Counted from the stretch's first letter, positions 1 to 11,200 are shown. The stretch is DNA of 64,000 bases from Drosophila persimilis (GCF_003286085.1 NW_020825559.1:1-64000), one strand, 5' to 3'. The notes: generated by a model not told the origin, from the sequence alone. Program-made: numbers and translations.

Positions 1-180
1 AAGGGTGTTTGAATTCGCACTTGAACTGAATGTACTTATGGTCTGAGAAGGATGGTCTATCGAGGACCCTCCAGCTAGATACCGTAGTACTTGTTTCCCG
101 TTGCAAGTGTTAGGTCTAGCACGTTGGATGAGGTCGGACCTACGAAGGTGTGCTCCTCCCCAACGTTTGCTATATATAGA

Positions 181-691
181 TTAGTTTGCTAGTATAAAGT
201 CTAAGAGTGACTCACCTCTGTCATTGATGTCGGTGCTTCCCCACACATTGTGGTGGGCATTGGCGTCCGTTCCGATGACGAGTTGATAGTTTTTGGTGCC
301 GGCTTCTGTCACCAGGCTCCTGAGTTCGTCGGGTGGTGCGGGTCTGTCGTGAGCCATGTAGCAGGAAGCCACCAGAAGGCGCTTTTCCTCACTTTCCAGC
401 ATCACAAACCGTCAGGTCATCCGTGCTGTAATGAGACATAAGGTAAGCATGGATTCCCTTTCGTACGAGTACAACGATTCTGTTCCTGCTTACCGATGTT
501 GAGTAGAACAGGTTATGATTTGAGGACTTTAGTCCGGCCACTGAATTGCCTGTCGCAATCCAGGGCTCCTGGACTAGAGCTATGTCGGCGAGCCCTTGCT
601 CCATGGCGATGAGGAGCTCCGCCGACGCAACCTTGCTTTTATGCAAGTTGAGCTGCAGCACACTCAGCATGGGTGGCTGGCTCACTTGCAC
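181..691 (-). pseudogene. LOA-like ORF2 endonuclease start, copy A, frameshifted
   Basis: This is the N-terminal apurinic-type endonuclease domain of the LINE ORF2, which nicks target DNA to prime reverse transcription. The start codon is at 691 and the motifs QLNLHKSK, LVQEPWI and GTDANAHHNVWGS are visible. Compared with copy B there is an extra A near 410, which breaks the frame, and an extra T near 186. The protein therefore appears as two overlapping pieces (389-691 and 181-405). Another one-base gain sits near 88, beyond the stop. Each is a single base in or beside a short homopolymer, so they may be sequencing errors. Confidence 0.85.
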
Positions 692-2099
692 CTGACGGGT
701 TGACTACCAGCGTCAGGTCATCGTCTTCCTCTTCTTCGTCTTCAAGCGCAAGACCCTGGGCGGCCTCCACGATGGACTCGAGACCTAGGTCCTTTTCCAC
801 CTCGCCTGCCTGCAGGGTATGCGCGTCCTTGTCCTCAGGGTGGCGCTTTTTGAGGCGCAGGTAGACGCTACGCATGTCCCACGCCATCTTCCCGAACTTG
901 GGGTATAGAAGATCCTCTGCTTCCTTGTTTATTTGGAGGATCACACACTGGCCCCCTCGTTGGGTAGTGGGCTACCAATGTGTAGGATCCTCCAATCGGC
1001 CGTTGGCACGTCCGCGTTTTGCCGCTGAAGGAGCTTCAGCGCTCGGTCCCCCTGGATTGTGATGGGGAAGAGTACCTTCGCCTTAGGCTTGGACGGGATA
1101 AGCTCCCGGTCCACAACCTCCAGCTTGGCCCCCTCCCACATCGCCTCCAGTTGGCAGACCGTACGCGTCAGCCACCTTAGGGTTGGATCATCATTGCACT
1201 TCAGGATCTTAACCCCATTAGCCACCCAGCACCATCGAACGTGGGCATTGGGGCCGCGGGGTCTTCCTCCATCTGTGCAAAGAGTGCGTCGACAAGACGC
1301 GCGTGCACCAGCTTCCACTGTGCCGCTGACATCTTGCCGTTTTTCTTCGCTGCGGTCAATGAGTGCCACGATCAGATGTCGTTTGGTCACATCGCTGACC
1401 TTCGCTTTCGGCTTCGTTGGCCGCTTTCGGTGGAGGGGCTGCACTCTTGGGCCCGCGTTGCCGCTTGCTCGCTGGAGTGTCCTTAATGGCACTCTCAGTC
1501 GAGCGTTGCCTCTTGGTGGCCATCATCTCCTCCCCCTTATTGGCATATTCGCCATTCGACGCCCTCATCTGTGGCATCCGAGCATAGTGTAGCCGACCCT
1601 CCTCTACTCTCTGCTCGGCCCAGGCTAGCTTGACCTTCTCCTCCTGGGAGATGTCTGCTTTGCCTTGCAGCCGGCTTTTTATATTGAGGGCCGCTTTGTA
1701 TTGGGCTTTGGCCGTCATCCCCTCCTTGGAACGCTTCGGCCCTTCCCTACGCAGGGAGCTGGTGCCTGGTTCCGGCGAGCGGAGAAGGCTCTCTTCATCC
1801 GTCCTGCTTAGAGAGAGCACGCTCTCCAGATCCGTGTCTGTATCGACTACGGCATCTGTGCGGCTCAACTTGCAGGCCACGGAGTGAGTTGTTTTTGTTG
1901 TTGTTATTGTGGCAGTAGCTTTACAACTGACCTGGCCTGCTCCCGCCAAGTCTGAGGTGTGACCGCTGGCGACATGCAGAGAGGACTGCTCCTCCCCGTG
2001 CCCGCCGGTGGTAGCAGTCACGCTTTCCACCGACGTTGGGTTGACATCCCAACCCGTGCTTGCTCCTTCTTCGACTCCATAGTTGGCCCGAGTGTCCAT
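639..2099 (-). pseudogene. LOA-like ORF1, copy A, frameshifted
   Basis: ORF1 of the LINE, expected to bind element RNA. I take the start at the ATG at 2099, because this copy keeps one frame from there into the conserved part (copy B has an extra T near its equivalent). The N-terminal half is Ser/Thr- and Lys/Arg-rich with KRQR motifs. The C-terminal half resembles the DUF4780 domain of LOA-type ORF1 proteins (WRILHIGSPLPNEG region). A frameshift near 1440 and a two-base GT gain near 943 are shared with copy B. A missing T near 1216 and an extra T near 1337 are private to this copy and shift the stretch between them. Confidence 0.75.
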
Positions 2100-2229
2100 A
2101 CTGGTTAATATTTTTCGGGGGGACCACCCCCTAGCGTTTTAGGCCTGACCGCCAGGCACCTCTAGCCATGGCCCTGGTTCGGTTCCCCCGACTTTGAATC
2201 GGGAGACGCCGGACCATAGCCTTAGCTAG

Positions 2230-2293
2230 ACACTGCATTACCCCGGACAGAGCAAGCGACAGTGCATTACCCTGGTCCGGGGTAATGCAGTGT
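2230..2293. repeat. 19-bp perfect inverted repeat in LINE 5' UTR, copy A
   Basis: The arms at 2230-2248 and 2275-2293 are perfect reverse complements (ACACTGCATTACCCC...). The 26-base loop holds a third partial copy of the same word (GTGCATTACCCTGG). It lies about 130 bases upstream of the ORF1 start on the LINE strand, so it would fold in the 5' UTR. It is also present in copy B. Confidence 0.9.
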
Positions 2294-2445
2294 CCATTGC
2301 CCAGCCGGCACCCTCGTGGAGGGTTCAGCTAGAGGATTTTCGCCAGCCGCTAGATCACATAACACTTCCCAGAATGCACACCAACCACATTAGAATAACA
2401 ATTGAATGTTACCTTTTTGATTTAATGATGAAAACTTTTTTTATA

Positions 2446-3558
2446 TTTTATACCCGATACTCAAAATGAGTATTGGGGTATATTAGATTTGTGGTAAAAG
2501 TGGATGTGTGTAACGTCCAGAAGGAATCGTTTCCGACCCTATAAAGTATATATATTCTTGATCAGCATCAATAGCCGAGTCGATTGAGCCCTGTCTGTCT
2601 GTCCGTCCGTCCGTCTGTCCGTCTGTCCGTCCCCTTCAGCGCCTAATGCTCAAAGACTATAAGAGCTAGAGCAACGATGTTTTGGATCCAGACTTCTGTG
2701 ATATGTCACTGCTACAAAAATATTTCAAAACTTTGCCCCGCCCACTTCCGCCCCCACAAAGGGCGAAAATCTGTGGCATCCACAATTTTAAAGATACGAG
2801 AAAACCAAAAACGCAGAATCGTAGAGAATGTCCATTTCTTTTAGACTGCTGAATCTGAATTGGATCGTATTATTATTATAGGCAGCATCAAGAAAACAAT
2901 TTCATTTTTTCTCGCCCTGTCTCTCTCTAACACACACGTAGCAAAGGCGGCTTTGCTTAGAGTAAAACATTAGCGCCTAGATCTCAGAGGACTGTAAAAG
3001 CTAGAGCAACCAAATTTGGTATCCACACTCCTAATATATCGGACCGAGACGAGTTTGTTTCAAAATTTCGCCACACCCCCTTCCGCCTCCGCAAAGGATG
3101 CAAATCTGGGGATATTCACAAATCTCAGAGACTATTAAGGCTAGAGTAACCAAATTTAGTACCCGCACTCCTGTTAGATCTCACTATAAAACGTATATCT
3201 CAAAATTTCGCCCCACCCCCTTCCGCCACCACAAAGGACGAAAATCTGTTGCATCCACATATTGCAGATTCGAGAAAACTAAAAACGCAGAATCATAAAT
3301 AATGACCATATCTATCCGGTTGCTGAATTTGGATTAGATCAGATAATTTTTGTAGCCAAAAGGAACAAATCAATTTGCATTGGCTACGCAGCGCCCGACG
3401 TCACGCTCAGACTGATTTTCTGTCTCTCTCGCACGCATTCTTTGTCGTGTCGTTTAATATTAGACGCCGCCTGCTGGAGGAGAGCCATACTGACTTAGTA
3501 TCGGGTATAACCGTAGAGTTGCGGTGTCCGCAGCAACTCACAACGTTCCCCCTCGTTT
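2446..3558 (+). mobile_element. Helentron-type element H1, full length (non-autonomous)
   Basis: A 1.1-kb element beginning TTTTATACCCGATACTC and ending CCCCCTCGTTT. It has a 13-bp terminal/subterminal inverted repeat (2449-2461 against 3497-3509), a GTCY microsatellite near the 5' end (2591-2632) and a short hairpin just before the 3' end (3516-3539). These are the structural marks described for DINE-1/mini-me helentrons (Helitron superfamily, rolling-circle, insertion between T and T). No Rep/helicase ORF is present, so it would depend on an enzyme in trans. It abuts copia 3' sequence on its right. The same element recurs ten more times in the window. Confidence 0.85.
2591..2632. repeat. 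GTCY tetranucleotide microsatellite of H1
   Basis: Tandem GTCT/GTCC units. The same tract, varying in length, occurs at the same place in every helentron copy that keeps its 5' end (about 13689-13730, 15740-15790, 23757-23812, 27085-27127, 30306-30348, 33724-33762, 37351-37380, 39922-39990 and 46082-46129). It is therefore part of the element rather than an independent microsatellite. Confidence 0.9.
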
Positions 3559-3601
3559 ATTTTTATGATTTTGATAATTAATGTTATTTTTGAGGGGGGC
3601 G
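3559..3601 (+). other. Copia 3' internal end and polypurine tract
   Basis: A short coding tail ending in TAA is followed by GAGGGGGGCG directly before the LTR. This is the plus-strand primer position of an LTR retrotransposon. The rest of this upstream copia unit is displaced leftwards by the nested LINE and helentron and leaves the window. Confidence 0.8.
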
Positions 3602-3850
3602 TGTTGGAATACGCCTATTCCCACATTCAAATAATAACATTAAATAATATTATCGATATGTTAGGTATTATTATTATGAGTTAGTCTGGTCACACTTGAA
3701 GTGTCGACGCTTCTTCTTCTTTTGTGATCTCAAGTGTGTGGACCGGTGTTGCACCAAAAAGTAATCAAGAAATACATAAATAATAATTAAAGAAAAACAT
3801 AACTTGTTACTGTCTTCCGTTTACTAATTGTCATAGCTAGTCTACCAATA
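3602..3850 (+). repeat. Copia-lineage LTR (shared, 5' LTR of the complete unit)
   Basis: A 249-bp LTR starting TGTTGGAATACGCC and ending CTACCAATA. It is preceded by a polypurine tract and followed by a primer site, so it serves as 3' LTR of the left unit and 5' LTR of the right unit. The LTR at 14700-14948 appears to differ at one base (near 3787). The 3' terminus is not the usual CA, so the exact last base is uncertain. Confidence 0.88.
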
Positions 3851-3867
3851 GGTTATGGGCCCAGTCC
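3851..3867 (+). other. Copia primer-binding site
   Basis: GGTTATGGGCCCAGTCC lies immediately after the 5' LTR. It is the unusual internal initiator-tRNA-Met primer site known from copia, and it strongly supports the family call. Confidence 0.9.
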
Positions 3868-3983
3868 ACGCCAATTTAAATAAATTAAATTAATAACAAA
3901 TAGTTGTGAAATTAGTTCCGCGTGCGTTCTTGTGTAGTTTTTTTTTGTAGTGTGTGTGTGTATAATATATACATACATAGAAA

Positions 3984-4749
3984 ATGGAAAGAAATAAGCA
4001 ACATATTAAGCCTTTTTGTGGCGAGAAATATTCTATATGGAAATTTAGAATCAGAGCTTTGTTTGCTGAATTAGAGGTGCTCCAAGTAGTCGATAACATA
4101 ATGCCTAACGAAGTAGATGATAATTGGAAAAAGGCAGAGCGATGTGCGAAGAGCATTTTAATTCAATATTTAGGCGACGCATTTCTAAACTTCGCGGCAG
4201 GCGACATTTCGGCGCGTGATATTCTGAAGAATTTAGACGCTATATATGAGCGTAGAAGCCTTGCGTCGCAATTAGCTGCACGTAAACGTTTAATAACACT
4301 CAAACTCTCAAGTGAAATGACACTTTCGAGTCATTTTGTTATTTTTGATGAAACAGTGAGTGAGTTGTTAGGGGCGGGCGCTAAAATGGATGAGATGGAC
4401 AAAGTGGCACATTTGCTGCAGACTCTACCTTCAACCTATAATGGTGTCATCACGGCAATCGAAACTTTGTCAGATGAAACTCTATCATTAGCGTTTGTAA
4501 AAATAAATTGTTCGACTACGAGACCAAATTAAGAAATGAAAGTACTGATACAAGTAGTAAAGTCATGAAGGCAGTTGTAAGAAATAATAACAATTTTAAT
4601 ATTCGTAAAACGTTTGGGTCTAGAAACGCACGGCAAAAGATATTATTTAAGGGAAAAGCTAGAAGTAATATTAAATGCCATCACTGTGGCAAAGAAGGGC
4701 ACATGAAAAAAGACTGTTACCAGTTTATAAGGTTAAATCAAAAATTATA
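3984..4749 (+). pseudogene. gag: Copia gag, one frameshift
   Basis: Capsid/nucleocapsid part of the copia polyprotein. It starts at the ATG at 3984, and the capsid domain runs to about 4507. The frame then changes by one and continues at 4508 with a basic, Asn-rich segment and a single zinc knuckle (CHHCGKEGHMKKDC). It ends at TAA 4747-4749. Retention of the knuckle and high similarity along the whole length indicate recent decay. In intact copia, gag and pol share one frame; here the stop and frame changes separate them. Confidence 0.88.
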
Positions 4750-4799
4750 AACATAATAAACAAGCTCAGCTTGCAACATCGGGCCACGGGTTCGCATTT

Positions 4800-5126
4800 A
4801 TGATGCGGAAAATGAAAAAGAGTGATCAAATAAATAATGAACTCGGTTTTATACTCGATTCTGGTACAACGGATCATTTGATCATTGATGACTCGCTGTA
4901 CGCCGATTGCATCGAATTGGAGCAGCCAATTAAAATCGCTTTGGCAAAAGAAGGCGAGTTTTTATATGCCACTAAGCGTGGAATTGTGCGGCTGCACAAT
5001 GGACACAATATCACACTGGAGGATGTGCTCTACTGCAAGGAGGCAGCAGGAAACCTCATGTCTGTCAAGCGTCTGCAACAGGCAGGGATGTCAATTAAGT
5101 TTGACTGTGGTGGTGTCTCCATATAA
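4800..5126 (+). pseudogene. Copia protease segment with in-frame stop
   Basis: Aspartic protease region of copia pol, with the active-site triad in FILDSGTTDHL. The frame is open from about 4800 and closes at TAA 5124-5126. It then continues in the same frame into the integrase at 5160, so a single substitution or small indel explains the break. The usual copia motif is D-S-G-A/T, which is kept. Confidence 0.85.
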
Positions 5127-6605
5127 AAAAATGGAGTAATTGTTGTTAAACATACAGGTATGTTGGATATACCTGTAGTCAAATTCCAAGCATACAGTGT
5201 AGATGCTAGGAACAAAAATAATTATCGATTATGGCATGAGAGGTTGTGGCATATAAGCAATGCAAAATTGCTTGAAATAAAGAATAATAATTTATTTAAT
5301 GACAGTAATCTTCTTGTTAATTTAAAAATATCAGATGAAGTTTGTGAGTCATGTTTAAATGGGAAACAGGCTAGGTTGCCATTTAAGCAATCTAAAGATA
5401 AAAGTTATATAAAACGACCCTTGTTTGTAATACATTCAGATGTATGTGGCCCCATTAAACCAGTTACACTAGACGATACAAATTATTTTGTGATCTTCGT
5501 AGATCAGTTTACACATTATTGTGTAACCTATTTGTTAAAATATAAATCAGATGTATTCAATGTATTTAAAGATTTTGTAGCAAAGAGCGAGGCTCATTTT
5601 AATTTCAAGATTGTCAATTCGTACATTGACAACGGTAGAGAATACTTGTCGAATGAAATGCGTGAGTTCTGCGTTAATAAAGGAATAAGTTATCATTTGA
5701 CAGTGCCACATACACCTCATTTGAATGGTGTTTCGGAGCGAATGATAAGAACCATTACAGAGAAAGCTCGTGCTATGGTAAATGGTGCAAAATTAGACAA
5801 AAGTTTTTGGGGTGAAGCTGTGCTAACTGCAACATATCTAATCAACAGAATTCCAAGCAAAGCACTTGGTGATTGTAAAATGACCCCATATGAGCTGTGG
5901 CACAATAGAAAGCCCAATTTAAAATTTTTAAGAGTGTTCGGTTCAACCGTGTATGTGCACAACAAAATTAAAAAAGGTAAATTTGATGAAAAATCATTCA
6001 AAGCTATCTTGATAGGGTATGAACAGAATGGACTCAAATTGTGGGATGTCATTAAAGGAAAAGTTATTGTTGCAAGAGATGTTGTCGTAGACGAGACTAA
6101 TATGCTTTATTCTAGAGAAGTAAAATTTGAAACAGATTTCCCGAAAGAGAGTAAGGAAAGAAGTCAACAAGAATTCCTGAATGAGAGTAAGGAATCTGAT
6201 CAGCTTAATTTCCCGAATGATAGTACGGAATGTGGAATCCTGAATGAGAGTAAGGAATGTGATCAGTTTTATCTCCCGAATGATAGTACGGAATGTGGAA
6301 TCCTGAATGAGAGTAAGGAATGTGATCAGTTTTATCTCCCGAATGATAGTACGGAATGTGGAATCCTGAATGAGAGTAAGGAATGTTATCAGTTTAATTT
6401 CCCGAATGAAAGTACGGAATGTGAAATCCTGAATGAAAGTAAGGAATGCGAAAAGCTGAATTTTCCGAATGAAAGTAGGAAAAGAAAAACTGATTTCCTG
6501 AATGATAGTAAGGAATTATATATCCCGAATGAGAGTAAGGATTGTGAAAAAGCTGATCAGCCAGATAATTGTCGTGAAGAAAATAAGGAGAAAAAGAAAA
6601 AGTGA
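5127..6605 (+). pseudogene. Copia integrase and C-terminal repeat linker
   Basis: Integrase with an N-terminal HHCC zinc motif (LWHERLWHISN...CESCLNGKQ). The catalytic core holds the DDE triad (HSDVCGP, YIDNGREY and NGVSERMIRT), followed by the copia-type C-terminal region (LRVFGSTVYVH). From about 6140 the linker to RT is made of 63-bp, 21-codon repeats rich in N/E/S/K/C. The frame runs into a TGA at 6603-6605, and the reading frame moves by one before the RT. Confidence 0.88.
6176..6475 (+). repeat. 63-bp in-frame tandem repeats in copia integrase linker
   Basis: Four to five copies of a 63-bp unit, each encoding 21 residues of the pattern LNESKECDQF-LPNDSTECG. The two central copies are almost identical. 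The period is a multiple of three, so copy-number change would keep the frame. Reference copia has similar acidic Ser/Lys-rich repeats at this place. Confidence 0.85.
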
Positions 6606-8226
6606 GAGATTAAAGTCTAAGCCGAAGGTGTCTTATAAAGAACATGATAAAAGCTTTAACAAATTTATATTAAATGCCCATATAATGTTTGATGAAGTTC
6701 CAAATTCTTTTGATGAAATAAATTTTAGGAATGATAAATCTGATTGGGAGGAGGCAATAAATACAGAGTTAAATGCCCATGAAATTAATAACACCTGAAC
6801 AATTATAAAGAAGCCAGAAAACAAAAATATTGTAGACAGTAGATGGGTATTTTCCCTTAAATATAATGAACTAGGAGTCCCAATAAAATACAAAGCTAGA
6901 CTGGTTGCAAGAGGATTTACTCAAAAGTACCAAGTAGACTATGAAGAAACATTTGCTCCCGTTGCTAGAATTGCCAGTTTTAGGTTCGTACTATCATTGG
7001 CAGTCCAGTTTAATTTGAAAGTCCATCAGATGGATGTTAAAACAGCTTTCCTCAATGGTACATTAAGTGAGGAGATATATATGCGGCCTCCTCAGGGCGT
7101 ATTATGCGGTGCTGGGCATGTATGCAAACTGAACAAAGCCATTTATGGGCTCAAACAAGCAGCTAGATGCTGGTTTCAAGTATTTGAGCAAGCATTGAAA
7201 GAATTCGATTTTGTAAACTCTCCCGTGGATCGTTGCATATATATTCTTGATAGAGGTGACATAAAGAAAAACATATATGTATTATTATATGTTGATGATG
7301 TAGTAATAGCGACAAGGGATATGGATAGAATGAATAATTTAAAAAATTATTTAAGCGAAAGATTTAGAATGACTGACTTAAATGAGATAAAACATTTTAT
7401 CGGTATCAGAGTAGAAATGTTTGAAGACAAAATATATTTGAGTCAAGCTGCATATGTAAAAAGAATTTTAAATAAATTTAACATGGATAGTTGCAATTCA
7501 GTCAGTACTCCATTACTAAATAAACTAAATTATGAGTTACTTAACTCAGATGAAGACTGCAATGCTCCATGTCGTAACCTTATTGGCTGTTTAATGTACA
7601 TAATGCTGTGTACACGACCAGATTTAGCTACCGCTGTAAATATCTTGAGTAGATATAGTAGCAAGAACAATGCTGAGTTATGGCAATGTTTAAAAAGGGT
7701 TATTAGATATTTAAAGGGAACTATTGATATGAAGCTTATATTTAAAAAGAATACATCATTTGAAAATACATTAGTTGGCTATGTAGACTCCGATTGGGGT
7801 AGTAATGACATTGATAGAAAAAGTACAACGGGTTATTTGTTTAAAATGTTCGATTCCAATTTAATTTGTTGGAATACAAAAAGACAGAATTCAGTGGCAG
7901 CTTCATCAACTGAAGCTGAATATATGGCCCTATTTGAAGCTGTAAGAGAAGCTTTATGGCTAAAGTCTCTTCTAAATAGTATTAATCTTAAACTCGACAG
8001 ACCCATTAAAATTTATGAAGACAACCAAGGCTGTATTAGCATTGCAAATAATCCCTCATGTCATAAAAGAGCAAAGCATATTGATATAAAATATCATTTT
8101 TCAAGAGAACAGATAGAAACTAATGAGATTTCTCTTGAGTATATTAATACAGACAACCAACTTGCTGACATCTTCACGAAGCCACTACCTGCTGGAAGAT
8201 TTGCGGAACTGCGGAACAAATTATGA
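6606..8226 (+). pseudogene. Copia reverse transcriptase and RNase H, one stop
   Basis: RT-RNase H part of copia pol. A TGA at 6796-6798 lies where a conserved Trp is expected; from there the frame is open to 8226. RT motifs include KARLVARGFTQ, QMDVKTAFLNG and the catalytic LLYVDDVVIA. RNase H shows GYVDSDWG, SSTEAEYMAL and YEDNQGCI, and the copia end (ADIFTKPLP) is present. The frame is cut at ...RNKL-TGA, where the minus-strand LINE begins. The last few codons lie at 14657-14680, beyond the insertions. Confidence 0.9.
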
Positions 8227-11200
8227 ACCGAGGTGTTTTTAGCATAGGCCAGCAGTTCCTGAGGCGTCCTTTTGGAGGCATCTTCCAGTGATGCCAACAC
8301 TGGGGCGCCCAGGTATCTCCTCCTTGCCCTTGAGAGAGCCGGACAGTTGCAGATGAGATGTTCCAGGGTTTCGATAGCCCCAGGTTGCTCACATTTCCTG
8401 CAACTGTCTCTGTTGGTGATGCCTAGCTTTGCTGCATGTGCAGCAGCCAGACAGTGACCTGTTAGTATTCCCACTATCAGTCTACAGTCCTTTCGTGGTA
8501 GGTGCAGTAGGTAGTGGCTAAGTTTCTCGTTGCGCTCCTTGCACATTATCTTCGAGGTTCTGCAGGTGGTGGTACTCCTCCACCTGCTATCAGTCTGTGC
8601 TCTAGCCTGCTTCTCTAGATCGCCTTGCAGCATTCTGAGGGAGACAGGCACGTTCTCGGTTCTCCTATTCTCCAGCCCGACGCCTTCCTTAGCTAGCACG
8701 TCCGCCGCTTCATTTCCTTCGATGCCCTGGTGGCTGGGAACCCAATAGATCCGCACTGTCTTTGTCGTGCTTAGGATGTCTAATGCCTCCCTGCTCGCCA
8801 AGACACTTCTGGAACTGACCGCGGACGACTGCATGGATCTTATCGCCGCTTGGCTGTCGACGAATAGGTTGACCGCATCGTGTGCTCGTTCTGTGAGGAG
8901 AGCGACCTCCGCTGCTTTCCCGATGGCAAAAACTTCTGCCTGGAATATGCTGCATTGGTCCGGTAGCTTATACGACAGCCTTATCTCAGGGTCTGTGCAG
9001 TATAGGCCCGCTCCTACTCCTCCGTCCATCTTGGAGCCGTCTGTGTATATATTGAGGTGCTCAGTTTGGTCCCTTCCAATTTTCCAGTCTTCAGGTCCCA
9101 AAGATGTGGTTGTTTTGACGTCAAGGCAAGTTTGGGGGGTCATGTAGTCAGTTGATCTGGTCATTTCCCTGCCGATTGAACTATGCCCGTATCCTTGTGG
9201 CGATAGATTTCCTGATGCTATGAGGCGTTGTGCTGCCTTTCCCGCAATCAGGCGAGCGTGAATGTCCAGGGGGTCGATTCCGAGTATGGTTTCGAGTGCT
9301 TTTGTTGGGGTTGACCTCAACGCCCCTGTAATACAGAGCAGAGCCTGTCGCTGAGTCTTTTCCATAAGCTTATGGTATGTCTTCTTTTCAGTAGCCTGCC
9401 ACCACACTAAGGCTCCATACAGCAGAGTTGGTCGCACCACCGAGATGTAGATCCAGTGCATTAGAGCAGGTGACAGGCCCCATGTGCTGCTGAGCATCTT
9501 CTTGGATGCATAAAGCGCAATGGTAGCCTTCTTCACCCTTTCCACTACATTGGGCCTCCATGCCAGCTTGCTGTCCAGTACTGTGCCTAGTTATTTCACC
9601 TGTGATTTTGGGGTCAGCCTAGTTTGGTCAATTTTCGGGGGGGTCCATATCGGTACCTTGTACCTCTTGGTTAAGAGGATGAGGTCCGTCTTGTCCGCGT
9701 TGATACTGAGTCCTACCTCTTCCGCCCACTCACGTATCTCCCTGAGTGTACGTTCCATTAAGGAGCTGAGGGTCGATGGACATACACCCGTAATAAGTAT
9801 GCTTATGTCATCTGCATAAGCTGTTATCTTTGGGGCCTTCCTTTCAAATCTCTTGATGAGGTCGTCGACCACCAGATTCCACAGTAGTGGCGACAGGACT
9901 CCACCCTGAGGTGTGCCTCTGTGTGCCCCCTTTACCATGGAAGCAGTGCCCCACTCCGATTGCACCCGTCTGCAACTTAGGAGGTTTTTGATCCAGACGT
10001 TGATTGTAGGGTGTATGTTATTCGCTTCTAGGCGACTTGTTATTGCGGTTGTGGCCACGTTGTTGAATGCTCCTGAGATGTCCACAATTTGTTGTGAAGG
10101 GCGCTCCCGATGGTGGCTACTAGCGGGTGTAGTGCCGTCTCCACTGATTTCCCTTTAGTGTAGGCGTGTTGGTTTGTTGACATCAGTCCCTCTACCTCAT
10201 TCCTGATGTGCAAATCCAACAGCTTTTCTAGTGTTTTTAGTATAAAGGAGGTAAGGCTTATCGGTCTGTAATCCTTGGGACTCACGTGGCTGCACTTTCC
10301 TGCCTTAGGGAGGAAGACAACTCTCGAGGTTCTCCATTGGATGGGGATATAGCCCGTACTTAGGCATGCTGAGTATATTGCGAGGAGCCATGGGGTAATA
10401 ACCTCTTTGGTCAACTGCAGCATGGCTGGGAATATCCCGTCCAGTCCTGGTGCTTTTATGCCCGCGAAGGAGTCTATGGCCCAATGGATTCTCTTAGTGG
10501 TTAACAGACCTATTGGAGGGTGCTGTTCCTCGGTTGCTAGGTCCTGATGCTCCTTGGCGTCAGTGACCTCGGTGCATCCAGGGAAGTGCGCCTCCATTAG
10601 TGCTGTTAGGGCTTCTTTGCTGCCCTCTGTCCACTGTCCGTTGTCTAGTTTTAGTTGGCTCTGTACTGTGGGCTGCTTTGAAAGCAGCTTCCGAAGACTG
10701 GCGGTTTCGGGCACTTTCTCGATGTTGGAGCAGAAGTTTCTCCACGAGTTCCTTTGTGCCTTACGTATTTCCTTCTTGTAGCTCCTAAGTAGGATTTTAT
10801 ATTCCTCATTGACAATCTCCTCGTTCGCTTGTTTGGCGTTCTTGAAGAATTCCTTGAGGTTGTTCCTTTGGAGAGAGAGATCTCGGTTCCACCAGAGTGG
10901 CTTGGACCTCCTCTTCGTTCTCGAGGGTTTGCACGATGCATGGTAGGCGTTCAGTAGCTCGTTGGATAGGGTCTTTAGGGACTTCTCTATATCCTCCGCG
11001 GATTTCACTGAGCCCGGATTCGCGAGCTTCGAAGTAACTGTCTTTTTAAACTTTGCCCAGTTTGTGTTCCGGGGGTTTCTATAGACTGTTGTCTTCGAAG
11101 GGTGTTTGAATTCGCACTTGAACTGAATGTACTTATGGTCTGAGAAGGATGGTCTATCGAGGACCCTCCAGCTAGATACCGTAGTACTGTTTCCCGTTGC

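Larger units (their letters stand above)
1..2403 (-). mobile_element. LOA-like LINE, copy A (partial)
   Basis: Minus-strand non-LTR retrotransposon, cut by the window start. It contains the 5' UTR, ORF1 and the endonuclease start of ORF2. ORF2 in copy B has a C-terminal RNase H, which limits the clade to I/LOA-like elements; Baggins and Bilbo are the Drosophila comparators I would test first. The 5' boundary near 2403 is an estimate: bases 2404-2445 look like copia 3' sequence or LINE leader, and I cannot separate the two. Confidence 0.85.
1..3850. repeat. Tandem duplication, copy A (left part cut by window start)
   Basis: This stretch matches 11098-14948 almost base for base, with an offset of 11097-11098. 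It holds the 5' two thirds of a minus-strand LOA-like LINE, a plus-strand helentron, the last 43 bases of a copia internal region and one copia LTR. The repeat runs through the LTR end and stops exactly where copy B leaves the LTR, so the duplicated unit is an LTR-to-LTR copia block with its nested insertions. I infer unequal exchange between LTRs, or a tandem duplication, after the LINE and helentron had inserted. Confidence 0.9.

Noticed and set aside
2591..2632. GTCY tracts as independent microsatellites or a CRISPR-like repeat
   Set aside because: They occur at the same internal position in every helentron that keeps its 5' end and have no spacers; they are part of the element.
8272..9147. 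Plus-strand ORFs opposite the LINE RNase H and RT
   Set aside because: Shadows of the minus-strand ORF2 with no domain of their own.
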